Shown: positions 42,083-50,703 of the stretch, piece by piece
Numbering within the stretch: the first letter of the stretch is position 1
How the letters are laid out: each line of letters opens with the position of its first letter
Origin: Nitrosospira briensis
Lineage (GTDB): Bacteria > Pseudomonadota > Gammaproteobacteria > Burkholderiales > Nitrosomonadaceae
Assembly: GCF_900115125.1 (NCBI RefSeq)
Contig: NZ_FOVJ01000001.1
Span: 715,852-779,851 of the forward strand
Length of the DNA stretch: 64,000 nt
Direction: 5' to 3'
The notes under the pieces: generated by a model
The model's input: only the letters and a program-made list of their open reading frames with translations
Databases searched by the model: none
What the model was told of the DNA's origin: nothing
Position numbers and translations under genes: made by a program

Positions 42083-42469
42083 CTAGTCATTTTGATGGCG
42101 CGTTTTTACGTACTCTATCTGCTCCTGGGCCACCACCTCACATTGATATTGAGGCGCTACCGGCGGAAGAACACTCGTTTTCCTTGCCCGGCGTGTATGC
42201 TTCGCTGCAACCTTCGCAGCGCTCCGCATTGCTGTTGCCGCATCTTTTTCTCTCTGGATCGACGTTTCTCTCACTGCATTCACGGCATCGCGTACGGATC
42301 GAATATCCACAGCGCATTTGTCGTTCGCTGCAGACAGCACTGCATTACTGGAGCTCAAGCGTTGTATTTCCGATGCGGCACGCCAGTTGCTAACCACGAA
42401 TCCCCCACTAAAGCCAAGGGCCGCAAAAATGACAATGACTATTGCTGTGATTGCTGGACTGCTGATCAT
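42083..42469 (-). CDS. Phage membrane coiled-coil protein, i-spanin (Rz)-like
   Basis: A 128-residue protein. One N-terminal membrane segment (AITAIVIVIFAALGFSGGFV) is followed by a periplasmic-type helix (ASEIQRLSSSNAVLSAANDK; QREKDAATAMRSAAKVAAKH) and a Cys-containing tail. This is the Rz/DUF2514-type topology. The ATG at 42469 is preferred over an upstream extension that would run into terminator hairpins. It is the first gene of the late module. The 213 bases to the lipoprotein gene contain no further convincing gene. Confidence 0.62.
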   Translation of the reverse strand: MISSPAITAIVIVIFAALGFSGGFVVSNWRAASEIQRLSSSNAVLSAANDKCAVDIRSVRDAVNAVRETSIQREKDAATAMRSAAKVAAKHTRRARKTSVLPPVAPQYQCEVVAQEQIEYVKTRHQND

Positions 42470-42505
42470 GTATGTTTGCCTGTTGAAAATCGCTGGACGC
42501 GGGCG

Positions 42506-42701
42506 AAAAAAAACCCGCACAGGGCGGGCAGAAACAAAAAAACCCTCCGAACGGGTTTTAGGAAGAAAAATACGTGTACAAGTGCGCTCGTTTAATCATA
42601 CGATAACTAATGCAGGCAATAAAAAACCCGCTGAAAGCGGGTAAGAAAAAACCCGCTCAGGTCGGGTGGATGTAACCCGCTACAGCGGGGTTTTAGTTTT
42701 T
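42506..42701. terminator. Stack of five terminator-like hairpins at the prophage edge
   Basis: Five GC hairpins lie in under 200 bases: 42506-42528, 42536-42559, 42621-42642, 42646-42667 and 42674-42701. The first four each follow a run of six to eight A on the plus strand, so they would stop leftward transcription entering the phage genes. The second also works rightward (GGGTTTT), and the fifth faces right (AGCGGGGTTTTAGTTTTT). The leftmost ends about 37 bases before the first phage start codon. No gene is supported between here and 42984. Confidence 0.8.
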
Positions 42702-42983
42702 GTGATCGAGCACGAAAATCCACAATATGGAAACGAATTATACCGCGTTACTGGCCATTGTCAAGTTCTTTGTTGCTATCTTTTGGGATAAATTAGGGCC
42801 GCTGGCAGGAACTGCTTATCCGGCTTCTGTCAGGCCTTGGGCTGACCTTCCGTCCTTATCCATGAAAGCAAGTGCGGTCAAGACTTTCAGCTACAACAAA
42901 TTGATTTTTGGCCCCTTGATACTATAAATAAGAGAAAAGAGGGTTCGGTTATAATCTTCCTTTCAACCGACAGTTTTGGAAAT

Positions 42984-43571
42984 ATGCCTACCTTCCTCGA
43001 AAGATATGTTGTATTCAAACGCTCGTCAATGCTCTTTATATTTAGTCTCGCATATTCAGCCTGCGCGGCAGCGCAGGAATTTGATGGCGCGAACATGGGC
43101 GCCTTATCCGGGGGTGCAGTAGAGATGGCGCAGGACAGTCCATTCGTTTATCCCCGGGCAATGCATGATCAGTTTATGCCTCCCGCCAGAGGCCGCGACC
43201 ACGGCAATCGCTCGCACTACCGGCCTGCCGTTGTGCTGCCCATACCGCTACCGATGGATGGCATCTCGGGGTTTAACAGCATGTACGGATTCCAATATCC
43301 CGGGAGCTATATGCCGCGGGACACGCCTCTCCACAGATTCAACGGCTACGTAAGGTGCGATCCCCCAGATTTGTACAAGGAGGCTGCCGCAGGAACAACT
43401 GCTGGAGTTGCGGCGCAACGCCTGGTAAAGATTACATCAACACGATCCCTTGCCGCGCCAGTCCAATCGCAACCATGCCCTGTATACACGATAAACGGCG
43501 AGATCCCGAAACAGAAAAGTTACAACACTACGGCGACCATGCCTTCGCGAAAGCCCCCGCCCCTCAAATAA
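42984..43571 (+). CDS. Secreted hypothetical protein, Pro-rich
   Basis: A 195-residue protein with a hydrophobic signal segment (MLFIFSLAYSACAAAQEFDG) preceded by a basic stretch; translation may begin at the ATG at 42984 or at the internal Met just before the signal. The mature part is Pro/Gly/Tyr-rich (PAVVLPIPLPMDGISGFNSM; YGFQYPGSYMPRDTPLHRFN). No family is recognised. It lies 18 bases upstream of the Bor-like lipoprotein gene in the same direction. Confidence 0.5.
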   Translation: MPTFLERYVVFKRSSMLFIFSLAYSACAAAQEFDGANMGALSGGAVEMAQDSPFVYPRAMHDQFMPPARGRDHGNRSHYRPAVVLPIPLPMDGISGFNSMYGFQYPGSYMPRDTPLHRFNGYVRCDPPDLYKEAAAGTTAGVAAQRLVKITSTRSLAAPVQSQPCPVYTINGEIPKQKSYNTTATMPSRKPPPLK

Positions 43572-43589
43572 CACCGTAAGGAGAGCAGC

Positions 43590-44000
43590 ATGATAACCGC
43601 AGGTATGATTGGTGATGGTATAACGAAAAACTTCCGCTCCCGGTATGTTGCTGCTTGTATGGCTGGTCTTCTTGTTCTGTCAGGCTGTGCCAGTCTTCAG
43701 GTAAGCGTGCCGGATTCGGATCCTATCCAGCCCGAGGGGCAGGCGGAGAAATATGAAAAGAGGACCATGCACGCATTCTTTTGGGGATTAGTGCTGGATC
43801 CCCAGGTGTTTGCCGCTGAATGCCACGGCCAGGGGATCAACGATGTGGTCATCTACCGGACTCTGGCGCATGATCTTGCAGGTGTCTTTACCCTGGGTCT
43901 GTGGATGCCCACCGACGTGCGCTTCCGCTGCAAGGCGCCTCCGACGAGGCCGGGCGTGCTTCCCGTGCCGCGCAAACGCTCGCGTCGCAGCGTTTCCTGA
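43590..44000 (+). CDS. Bor-like lipoprotein
   Basis: A 136-residue lipoprotein: signal with lipobox LVLSGC (Cys at about residue 33), then a body resembling phage lambda Bor. The matching pattern is HAFFWGLVLDPQVFAAECHG, a short segment ending VIYRTLAHDLAGVFTLGLWM, and PTDVRFRC. Bor is an outer-membrane lipoprotein made by lysogens that raises serum resistance. AGGAG precedes the ATG. Its place about 0.9 kb from the prophage edge would suit a phage-borne cargo gene, but host Bor homologues are also common. Confidence 0.65.
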   Translation: MITAGMIGDGITKNFRSRYVAACMAGLLVLSGCASLQVSVPDSDPIQPEGQAEKYEKRTMHAFFWGLVLDPQVFAAECHGQGINDVVIYRTLAHDLAGVFTLGLWMPTDVRFRCKAPPTRPGVLPVPRKRSRRSVS

Positions 44001-44043
44001 AAAAAACTGCCTTGCCTCGATACCATATAAGGAAACCACTATC

Positions 44044-45618
44044 ATGCCCAACGGAACCAGCCCAAGCGAACGAAGCTTTTTCAGGCCTAAAACCATGGAA
44101 ACGGGACGGCATGAGTCTTATGAGCAGGCTGTCGAAGGAGAATATGTCTTCCGCATCGATCGGGGCGGGCAGTCGCCCTTTGACACCTACAACGAAGCAA
44201 CGAAGGAACTGCAGGGCATCATTCGCGCTTGCCTTGAAGATAACAAATCCTCCCGTGCACACGGCAGCTTGTGGTCGCTGAGCACGGTCGCCGTGACCAA
44301 CGGCCGTCTCATTGACAATACAGCGCTGCGGCTGGCATTTGAAGTGCCTTCGGCAATCGCCGATCCCGCCTACGCCGGCGATACCGCGAAATTGCGCTTC
44401 GTTGAATGCGGCAATTCGGTTGCCGCACTCAACGACTATCTCTTTGCCAACGGCTTGTCCATCAAGGGTTGCGGCTCAAACAACGGCCAGACTATTGCGG
44501 GCGCCCTCTCGACAGGGACACATGGCGGCGCTTACCGGTTCGGCGCGATGCAGGAGATGGTGGTGGGGCTCCATCTCGTTACCGGGCCGGACAGGCATGT
44601 TTACCTGGAGCGGAAATCCGCTCCAGTCATGCTGCCTGCCTTCGCGCAAAGCATAGGGGCGGAGTTCATCCAGGACGATACCTTGTTCAACGCGGCGCTG
44701 GTAAGCCTGGGGTCCTTCGGGATTATTCATGGCATCATGATCGAAACGCGGAATCTGTTCGCGCTTAACGCCGTCCGGTTCAGGCACCCTTATAATGACA
44801 GACTCAAGGCGGCGATCGCGGCATGCGATCCCACCATGATCCCCCTGCCGGCGGAAGCGGAAGCCATACCCAGAAACAATCCCTACCACTTCGAAATTTT
44901 CTTCAATCCTAATGAGGGCACACCGCCGAGCGATGCCATTGTTCTGGTCATGTACGAGGCGGACTATGATCCCGCCACCTATGTCGCCCCGGCATGGAAT
45001 GCGGGAGAGCCTGGCCTGGGCGCATCCGGGCTCGATATCATGGGTGCCCTCGTGGGCCGCATTCCCAGTCCCCTGAACAAGCTCGCCGTGCCATTGCTGA
45101 ATACTCAGGTGAATCAGGAATTCTCGCCCTACTTCAAGAAGGCAATCATCCGCGACCTCTTCCGCGGCGAGAAGACCTTGGGCAGGACGCTGGCGTGCGG
45201 TGTAGGCATGCCCCTCGCGCGAGCCATCGAAGCGATGGAAATTGCCTTCAAAATATATGAGGATGCCAGTGTTGTCCTGCCGCTTATACTTTCGCACCGA
45301 TTCGTCAAGGGCACAAAGGCACTGCTGGGGTTCACCCGCTTCGAGACGACCGCTGTCCTGGAGATGGATGCGGTGAATACGCCGGAAACCCGCGCGTTCT
45401 TCAACAAGGTTTGGGAGGCACTTGATGCGGCCGGCATTCCTTTTACCCTGCATTGGGGCAAATACAGCGCTTTTCTCACACCGGACCGGGTGCGCGATCG
45501 CTACGGCGATTCCACTGTCGATCAATGGCTGGCCAGTCGTGAGAGACTGCTTGAAAACGTGGCGGTACGGCAAATATTCAACAACGAATTTACTGCCCGC
45601 GTGGGATTGGCAAATTGA
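44044..45618 (+). CDS. FAD-linked oxidase (PCMH-type flavoprotein)
   Basis: A 524-residue protein. Its FAD-binding PCMH domain is clear at about residues 70-200: RAHGSLWSLSTVAVTNGRLI, then CGSNNGQTIAGALSTGTHGG near residue 145 with the pyrophosphate-binding loop. The C-terminal half is a substrate domain (TKALLGFTRFETTAVLEMDA; FTLHWGKYSAFLTPDRVRDR), as in sugar-lactone or alditol oxidases and cholesterol-oxidase-type proteins. The ATG at 44044 follows AAGGAAA. Upstream extension overlaps the Bor-like gene and is rejected. No signal peptide. Substrate unknown. Confidence 0.85.
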   Translation: MPNGTSPSERSFFRPKTMETGRHESYEQAVEGEYVFRIDRGGQSPFDTYNEATKELQGIIRACLEDNKSSRAHGSLWSLSTVAVTNGRLIDNTALRLAFEVPSAIADPAYAGDTAKLRFVECGNSVAALNDYLFANGLSIKGCGSNNGQTIAGALSTGTHGGAYRFGAMQEMVVGLHLVTGPDRHVYLERKSAPVMLPAFAQSIGAEFIQDDTLFNAALVSLGSFGIIHGIMIETRNLFALNAVRFRHPYNDRLKAAIAACDPTMIPLPAEAEAIPRNNPYHFEIFFNPNEGTPPSDAIVLVMYEADYDPATYVAPAWNAGEPGLGASGLDIMGALVGRIPSPLNKLAVPLLNTQVNQEFSPYFKKAIIRDLFRGEKTLGRTLACGVGMPLARAIEAMEIAFKIYEDASVVLPLILSHRFVKGTKALLGFTRFETTAVLEMDAVNTPETRAFFNKVWEALDAAGIPFTLHWGKYSAFLTPDRVRDRYGDSTVDQWLASRERLLENVAVRQIFNNEFTARVGLAN

Positions 45619-45690
45619 GGAATTGAAGCCTCGGCTGCTGGACAGCGGAAAGAAAAAACGGATGGCAAGCTGGCTTCAATCGCTCACCTG

Positions 45691-47457
45691 TCACGCAAAA
45701 ATCTGCTTGACCGTCGCTCTTATAATACCGGCTGAATCGGAGTCGCCGCCCATAATGGCGGAAGCATAGGCTCGAGCCTGTTCCCACGTAACGTGCGGGG
45801 GCAGAGGGGGAACATCAGGATCGGTACATGCCTCCAGCACAACAGGCCGGTCCGCGCTCAATGCGTAATCCCACGCACTGCCAATATCTTCCGGGCGATC
45901 TACCCGAATACCGTGCAGCCCAATCAGCTTGGCGTAACTTGCGTAAGGAAAGTCGGGCACGTCCTGCGCTTCGTCGAATTTCGGATCGCCTTCGGTTGCC
46001 CGCTGTTCCCATGTCACCATATTCAGGTCGCGATTGTTCAGAACCATCACGACAAGCCGCGGGTCGCTCCAGCGGCGCCAGTATTTGCCGATAGTAATCA
46101 ACTCATTGATGCCGTTCATTTGCATCGCGCCATCCCCTGCCATGGCTATTATCATCCGGTCCTGGTAGGCAAACTTGGCTGCGATCGCGTAGGGAACTGC
46201 TGATCCCATGGTGGCGAGTCCACCTGAAAGCGACGCCATCATACCCCGGCGGATCTTCAAATCGCGGGCATACCAGAAAGCCGAAGAACCCGAGTCTCCG
46301 GTCAGGATGCAGTTATGCGGAAGCCGCGACGATAATTCCCAGAATACTCTCTGAGGGTTGATTGGATTCGCGGGCTCCATCGCCCGTGCTTCCATCGTTT
46401 TCCACCACTCGGCCACGTTGCTTTCCACCCGATTGCGCCAGGTGCGGTCTTCCTTCTTTTTCAACAGCGGAATCAATAGCTTCAACGTTTCGGCGCTGTC
46501 TCCGACAAGATTCACCTCCATGGGATAGCGGATGCTGATCATGCGACCGTTAATGTCAATCTGGACGCCGCGTGCCTCGCCCTCTTCCGGCAAAAATTCT
46601 GAATAAGGGAACCCGGACCCAATCATCAGAAGCGTGTCACATGTCTTCATCATATCGTAGCTCGGCTTGGTGCCCAGCATGCCGATGGCGCCGGTGACGT
46701 ACGGCAGATCATCAGGCACAGCAGCTTTGCCCAGCAGCGCTTTCGCAATACCGGCGCCAAGCAGATCAGCTATTTCAATAACCTCATTCGTGGCATTGAG
46801 CGTTCCGGCGCCAACCAGAATAGCCACTTTCGAGCCGGCGTTAAGCACGTCCGCAGCATGTTGCAAATCTTCCGCTTGGGGAATGACCCGGGGCGCCTTG
46901 TATCCAACCCCTGAATGAATGGTACCGTGTTCGTGAGGCGGCTTCTCGAAATCCATATCCTGAATATCGTTGGGCACGATAACGCAGCACACGGTTCGCT
47001 CAACCTGCGCAATACGCATTGCGCGATCAAGGACATGACGCATTTGCGCTGGCGTGGTTACGGCATGCACGTATTCGTGCGCTACATCCTTGAATAGTGA
47101 AACGAGGTCGACTTCCTGCTGGTAGCTGCCTCCCAGCGCAGTACGTTTTTGCTGGCCGACAATAGCGACCACCGGCTGGTGATCAAGCTTGGCGTCATAC
47201 AAGCCATTGAGCAGATGAATCGCGCCCGGCCCCGAAGTCGCAAGACAAACGCCGACTTCCCCGGTGAATTTGGCATGCGCACATGCCATGAACGCCGACA
47301 TCTCTTCGTGTCTTACCTGGACAAAGTCGAGCTTGTCCGAAGCCCGGCTTATCGCTCCCATAATGCCGTTGATGCCGTCACCCGGAAAACCGAAGACTCG
47401 TTTGACTCCCCATTCGGATAAGCGGCGAACCAGAAAATCGCTGACGTTTTCTTTCAT
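45691..47457 (-). CDS. ThDP-dependent enzyme, pyruvate oxidase/acetolactate synthase-like
   Basis: A 588-residue protein with the three domains of the family. The N-terminal Pyr domain carries the catalytic Glu near residue 51 (VQVRHEEMSAFMA) and GEVGVCLATSGPGAIHLLNG. The middle Rossmann-like domain contains SKVAILVGAGTL. The C-terminal PP domain has the ThDP motif from MAGDGAMQMNGIN (about 441-443) to VLNN (about 474-475). Such enzymes decarboxylate 2-oxo acids. The ATG at 47457 has GGGAG upstream; the ORF could also begin at TTG two codons earlier. Nearest known relatives are often annotated only as thiamine-pyrophosphate-requiring protein. Confidence 0.88.
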   Translation of the reverse strand: MKENVSDFLVRRLSEWGVKRVFGFPGDGINGIMGAISRASDKLDFVQVRHEEMSAFMACAHAKFTGEVGVCLATSGPGAIHLLNGLYDAKLDHQPVVAIVGQQKRTALGGSYQQEVDLVSLFKDVAHEYVHAVTTPAQMRHVLDRAMRIAQVERTVCCVIVPNDIQDMDFEKPPHEHGTIHSGVGYKAPRVIPQAEDLQHAADVLNAGSKVAILVGAGTLNATNEVIEIADLLGAGIAKALLGKAAVPDDLPYVTGAIGMLGTKPSYDMMKTCDTLLMIGSGFPYSEFLPEEGEARGVQIDINGRMISIRYPMEVNLVGDSAETLKLLIPLLKKKEDRTWRNRVESNVAEWWKTMEARAMEPANPINPQRVFWELSSRLPHNCILTGDSGSSAFWYARDLKIRRGMMASLSGGLATMGSAVPYAIAAKFAYQDRMIIAMAGDGAMQMNGINELITIGKYWRRWSDPRLVVMVLNNRDLNMVTWEQRATEGDPKFDEAQDVPDFPYASYAKLIGLHGIRVDRPEDIGSAWDYALSADRPVVLEACTDPDVPPLPPHVTWEQARAYASAIMGGDSDSAGIIRATVKQIFA

Positions 47458-47699
47458 GATCAAGCTCCCGGTTTATGGGGCGAGCACCTCGCAAGATACA
47501 GGAAGTATCGCAAGCATCAACTTCGACGACTGTGCGGTAGGGTACGCAAACTACATCGCAAGGCCTCAACTTCAACCCGGCAGTCTGCGATCTCTTGCAT
47601 GATCCAGATTGGTCAGGCGCTGTTTTTCACCGCAACATCCATAGCGGTCCGAAGGCGCTCTAACCTGAATTCGGTAGTTGGACGAGGGGAGATACTCGG

Positions 47700-48314
47700 C
47701 TATTGAACCGGAGTGACCTGAATTACACCGGGGTCATCGGCAAACTCCAGCAGCAACCGCCGCACGCGGTCCTGCCAGGCATTTGCAAAAGCCGTACGCA
47801 GCGCATCATCAGCGCGGTCTTGCAGGATAGCCGCCAAACGCTCCCCCTGAGCGGGATCACCCGGCACTTGGGAAATATCAAGCCTTACTGCCACGGTCGC
47901 GCGGGTATCGAGCCGTTTGAACAAAATCGCTTCTCCTTCGCGACGCTCGGAAAAGCTGAGCAATCCCTGGCGTTTGAAGCGGCCGGCAATGCCATGAAAA
48001 CCATTATCGGAAGCGGCACCGGTCAGCAGGGTCAGCACTTGCGCCATCACACCGGTCACGCCTTCCTTTTCAGGCGCTGGCATGTGTACGGCAATGGCGC
48101 CGCGCTCCGCTGGCTCATCCGGGTAAAGCGCCGCCAGTCCGGCACGGCCGATAAGAAACGCGCCCGCAACCGTGGGGCAAGAATGGCCAGCCAGACGCAC
48201 GGCATCAAGGTAATGGTACTCAAGGACGCCGCCGCTAGCGGCTCCGAGCATCGCAGCGAACGGATCATGAGTCCGTATCACCGGAGCCTGTCCATAAAAA
48301 TCGGGAAAATTCAT
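47700..48314 (-). CDS. FmdE-like domain protein
   Basis: A 204-residue protein with a region that looks like the FmdE domain (DAVRLAGHSCPTVAGAFLIG; then RAGLAALYPDEPAERGAIAV). The GHSCP motif is the Cys/His signature of that domain, and the C-terminal half has no clear match. In archaea FmdE is linked to formylmethanofuran dehydrogenase; bacterial relatives often bind metal with unknown role. AAGGAG precedes the ATG. It starts 45 bases after a hemerythrin gene in the same direction. Assignment is by motif, moderate confidence. Confidence 0.6.
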   Translation of the reverse strand: MNFPDFYGQAPVIRTHDPFAAMLGAASGGVLEYHYLDAVRLAGHSCPTVAGAFLIGRAGLAALYPDEPAERGAIAVHMPAPEKEGVTGVMAQVLTLLTGAASDNGFHGIAGRFKRQGLLSFSERREGEAILFKRLDTRATVAVRLDISQVPGDPAQGERLAAILQDRADDALRTAFANAWQDRVRRLLLEFADDPGVIQVTPVQ

Positions 48315-48359
48315 TGGCGCTCCTTTTGATTCTGGAAGGGAATGGACGGTACGGCGCGA

Positions 48360-48782
48360 TTAACGGGCATCGCTGTCGGCGGCGGCGTTGACACCGGCAA
48401 AGCGCGAGTGCGATTGCAGCTGTGGAAAAAACGTACGTTCTTCATAACGTACATGCGTGCCGAGAAGGTCGCCGAACCTTTGCAGTCTCGCCGATGGTTC
48501 AAGGATGCACGGACCCCGGGCAAGAAGCCGCAGTTCTGCATGTTCCGAGATAATTCGCGCCACTGCCTCCGGATCAAGCTCATCCACGACGGTTTGTATC
48601 AGTCTTTCCTCCCGTTCGAAATGCTCGGCCAGCAGTTCATGCCAGTGAGCTTCGATACTCCTCAATGCGGCAGCCAGGATGGCGGGGTCATCACTTTTGG
48701 ATGTACGCCGCGCATCGCGCGCCATTACCAGCGACGTATGGTGCTCGCGCGACAATTCGAGCAACAGACCGATTCTGGACAT
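48360..48782 (-). CDS. Hemerythrin-like HHE domain protein
   Basis: A 140-residue four-helix bundle with the hemerythrin iron ligands: H14/H15 in LSREHHTSL, HWHELLAEHFEREERLI, ISEHAELR and HVRYEERTFFPQL. Bacterial HHE proteins sense or store oxygen, NO or iron. It is upstream of the FmdE-like gene, probably in one operon. Its ATG has no strong ribosome binding site. Confidence 0.83.
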   Translation of the reverse strand: MSRIGLLLELSREHHTSLVMARDARRTSKSDDPAILAAALRSIEAHWHELLAEHFEREERLIQTVVDELDPEAVARIISEHAELRLLARGPCILEPSARLQRFGDLLGTHVRYEERTFFPQLQSHSRFAGVNAAADSDAR

Positions 48783-48829
48783 TCAGCTTGAGAAGGGTTT
48801 GATCACGGCAACCATAAATGGAAAACGGG

Positions 48830-49396
48830 TCATGGTCTCATCGTCTTTAATGCCTCAGCCCACTTGTATAGCTCGTTCAGCAGCGATATGCCCGAGTTGC
48901 GATGTTGTTCGCTCGGCATGAAATTCTGACTATCATCAAACAGGCTGGAAACATTCTGTATCGCGACAGCCTCCATCATCGGCATCATTTTCAGCGTGGT
49001 CAAGGTAAGTTTTTCAACCAGGGCTGAGCGCATGCCGCCTGAAACGCCGCCATAGCTCACTATCCCCGCAGGCTTGTAGTTCCATTCCTTGTAAACATAG
49101 TTAAGCGCATTCAAGAGAGACGGCGGGGGCCCGAAGTTATATTCCGGGGTCACGAATACATAAGCATCCGCCGCATTCACGCTCGCAGCCCATTTCTTCG
49201 TATGGGCATGCTGGTAGTTCTGGCGCACAGGATGCTCCGGTTCATCATAAACCGGAAGATGGAAATCCGCGAGGTCGAGCAGTACGGCGTCAAACTTCTC
49301 ATGTTGCACCGCAAGCTCATGGAACCATTTGGCGATAGGGGGACCGACACGACCCGGTCGAGTACTGCAGATGATGATGTGAAGTTTTAGAGCCAT
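48830..49396 (-). CDS. NADPH-dependent FMN reductase
   Basis: A 188-residue flavoprotein of the NADPH-dependent FMN reductase/ChrR family: HIIICSTRPGRVGPPIAKWF (FMN phosphate loop) near the N-terminus, then AYVFVTPEYNFGPPPSLLNA and PAGIVSYGGVSGGMRSALVE. Such enzymes reduce quinones, chromate or azo compounds. The ATG at 49396 has AAGGAAA upstream, better than an extension by 18 codons. It is not clearly part of the hemerythrin operon. Confidence 0.87.
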   Translation of the reverse strand: MALKLHIIICSTRPGRVGPPIAKWFHELAVQHEKFDAVLLDLADFHLPVYDEPEHPVRQNYQHAHTKKWAASVNAADAYVFVTPEYNFGPPPSLLNALNYVYKEWNYKPAGIVSYGGVSGGMRSALVEKLTLTTLKMMPMMEAVAIQNVSSLFDDSQNFMPSEQHRNSGISLLNELYKWAEALKTMRP

Positions 49397-49798
49397 ATTT
49401 TTCCTTGTTTGACACGCCACGTTAGAATGCCCTGTTACCCAGGGCAACAAACCGTCTGGCTCGGTACAAAGCTGTGATTACATGATGGTACGGGAGGGAA
49501 ACCTGGAATTCAAGCTGAATGAAGATTACCGCTCCCAAACGAAACTCAGGATGCGGCCTGAATGATCGGCCTGTCGCGCAACGCGAAGAAAATGGTGCCG
49601 TCCGGCTTCAGGATCGCAGCGGATGGCAGCGGGAAGCAACAGAAGTGCAATATAGGTAGCGGGGTACAGCCGGATCGATTCGACAGAATAGAGGGCAATA
49701 TTTTCAGCACCCTCTAATAGCTGGGAGAGCCTCTACGGCGGCCATTCCCAAGCTATCAGATGGTGACGACGGTAGTGACCGCGAATTCGAGGCCGTCT
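49397..49798. other. Intergenic region, no convincing gene
   Basis: About 400 bases between two leftward genes. On the minus strand a 40-codon frame ending near 49556 (contains SAAILKPDGTIFFALRDRP) has a peroxiredoxin-like flavour but no start codon, so it may be a decayed gene end. Otherwise nothing was identified. Confidence 0.35.
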
Positions 49799-50125
49799 CT
49801 AATCGTCTTTTTTGATCTTGATACGGCTATGAACTTTGGTAACGCCGTCAACGGATTTAGCGATTGAAATCGCCTTGTCCTCCTCGGCGCGGGTATCAGC
49901 GGTACCGCTCAGCACGACCACGCCATCCTTGTCTGTATCGACCTTGATATCCATCGCGCTGACCTGTTTGTCCTTGGCGTACAAGGCCTTTATTTTGGTG
50001 GTAATGACTGAATCGCTGACGAATTCCCCGACACTGAACGGCTCTTTATCCGCGGAATAGCCTGCGAGTGGCGTAAAAAACAGGCCAATTGCAAGAATAG
50101 CTGCCAAATGTTTGGTTGTTTTCAT
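49799..50125 (-). CDS. Secreted BON-domain protein
   Basis: A 108-residue periplasmic protein: signal peptide MKTTKHLAAILAIGLFFTPL ending GYSADK, then one BON domain (SVITTKIKALYAKDKQVSAM; GVVVLSGTADTRAEEDKAIS; VTKVHSRIKIKKDD). BON domains bind membranes or act in OsmY-type envelope stress proteins. The ATG at 50125 has AGGAG six bases upstream, which decides the start against a 33-codon upstream extension. Probably stress-induced. Confidence 0.9.
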   Translation of the reverse strand: MKTTKHLAAILAIGLFFTPLAGYSADKEPFSVGEFVSDSVITTKIKALYAKDKQVSAMDIKVDTDKDGVVVLSGTADTRAEEDKAISIAKSVDGVTKVHSRIKIKKDD

Positions 50126-50220
50126 GATTTCTCCTAATGGTTGGGATCTCCATAGTCGCGTGTCAGCTCTTCCTCGTCTGTTCGCTCGCTCACATATCGA
50201 AGATATCCGCAGGTCCCGTT

Positions 50221-50703
50221 TCATTCATGCATAGCCAACCCCGGCAAATAGGTGGCGAGCTTGTCAAAACATTCATTCCAACCCTCCTCATGCGAGTCGC
50301 GATCCTCGATCGACTGAAATACCGCCTGATGGAACGATTGTTCCGTTTTAACGCCCAATGCAGCGAAGCTCACTGTCACCAGCGTTTCGTGGCCGGGTTT
50401 GCCTTCGGAATCCTCCCAGGCATGGGTAAAGATAATGCGCTCCGGTGCTACGACCGCCCTGTAGACGCCCTGAACACAATGATCCTTGCCTTCCGGGGAG
50501 CGCATGCACATGCGCCAAAGGCCACCAGGGCACACCTCTCCCGCGGAAAAAATAATCTTGAAGCCTGCCGGACATCCCCATTGCTTCAAGTGCTCAGGTT
50601 GGGTCCACATCTTGAATACAAGGATGGGCGGCGCATCGAAGATGCGATTGATGGAAAGTCCCAGTTCCAGCGATTGTGTTAAAGAACTGTTTTGTTCAGT
50701 CAT
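50221..50703 (-). CDS. SRPBCC (AHSA1-type) domain protein
   Basis: A 160-residue START/Bet v1-like protein: INRIFDAPPILVFKMWTQPE and HLKQWGCPAGF at the front, MCMRSPEGKDHCVQGVYRAV in the middle, ERIIFTHAWEDSEGKPGHET and the C-terminal helix GWNECFDKLATYL. This is the Activator-of-Hsp90-homologue-1-like family, which binds hydrophobic ligands in a deep pocket. It is upstream of the BON gene by 95 bases; a joint transcript is possible. The ligand is unknown. Confidence 0.85.
   Translation of the reverse strand: MTEQNSSLTQSLELGLSINRIFDAPPILVFKMWTQPEHLKQWGCPAGFKIIFSAGEVCPGGLWRMCMRSPEGKDHCVQGVYRAVVAPERIIFTHAWEDSEGKPGHETLVTVSFAALGVKTEQSFHQAVFQSIEDRDSHEEGWNECFDKLATYLPGLAMHE

Larger units (their letters stand above)
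20718..42469 (-). mobile_element. Podovirus-type prophage morphogenesis and lysis module (no integration or replication genes)
   Basis: About 21.7 kb of leftward, tightly packed genes: spanin-like pair, small and large terminase, P22-like portal, beta-helix protein, scaffold, N4-gp56-type capsid, adaptor-like proteins, tail fibre, second lysis cassette with SAR endolysin, nozzle-like protein, LamG/repeat protein, GNAT protein and internal-virion-type proteins. There is no tape measure, tail tube or sheath, so the particle would be a short-tailed podovirus. No integrase, excisionase, repressor, helicase, polymerase or primase was found. Flanks are host polysaccharide genes on the left and a Bor-like lipoprotein region on the right. 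No convincing attachment-site repeat was seen. Confidence 0.88.

Noticed and set aside
42506-42701. Possible CRISPR-like short repeats
   Set aside because: The repeated ACCCGC elements are terminator hairpins with A/T runs, with irregular spacing and no unique spacers of fixed length.
42727-42927. Rightward 66-codon frame after the terminators
   Set aside because: No ribosome binding site, lies in A/T-rich sequence downstream of terminators and has no family; treated as non-coding.
44476-45573. Leftward 365-codon frame
   Set aside because: Antisense to the FAD-linked oxidase with clear FAD motif; the reverse peptide is Arg/His-rich and unstructured-looking.
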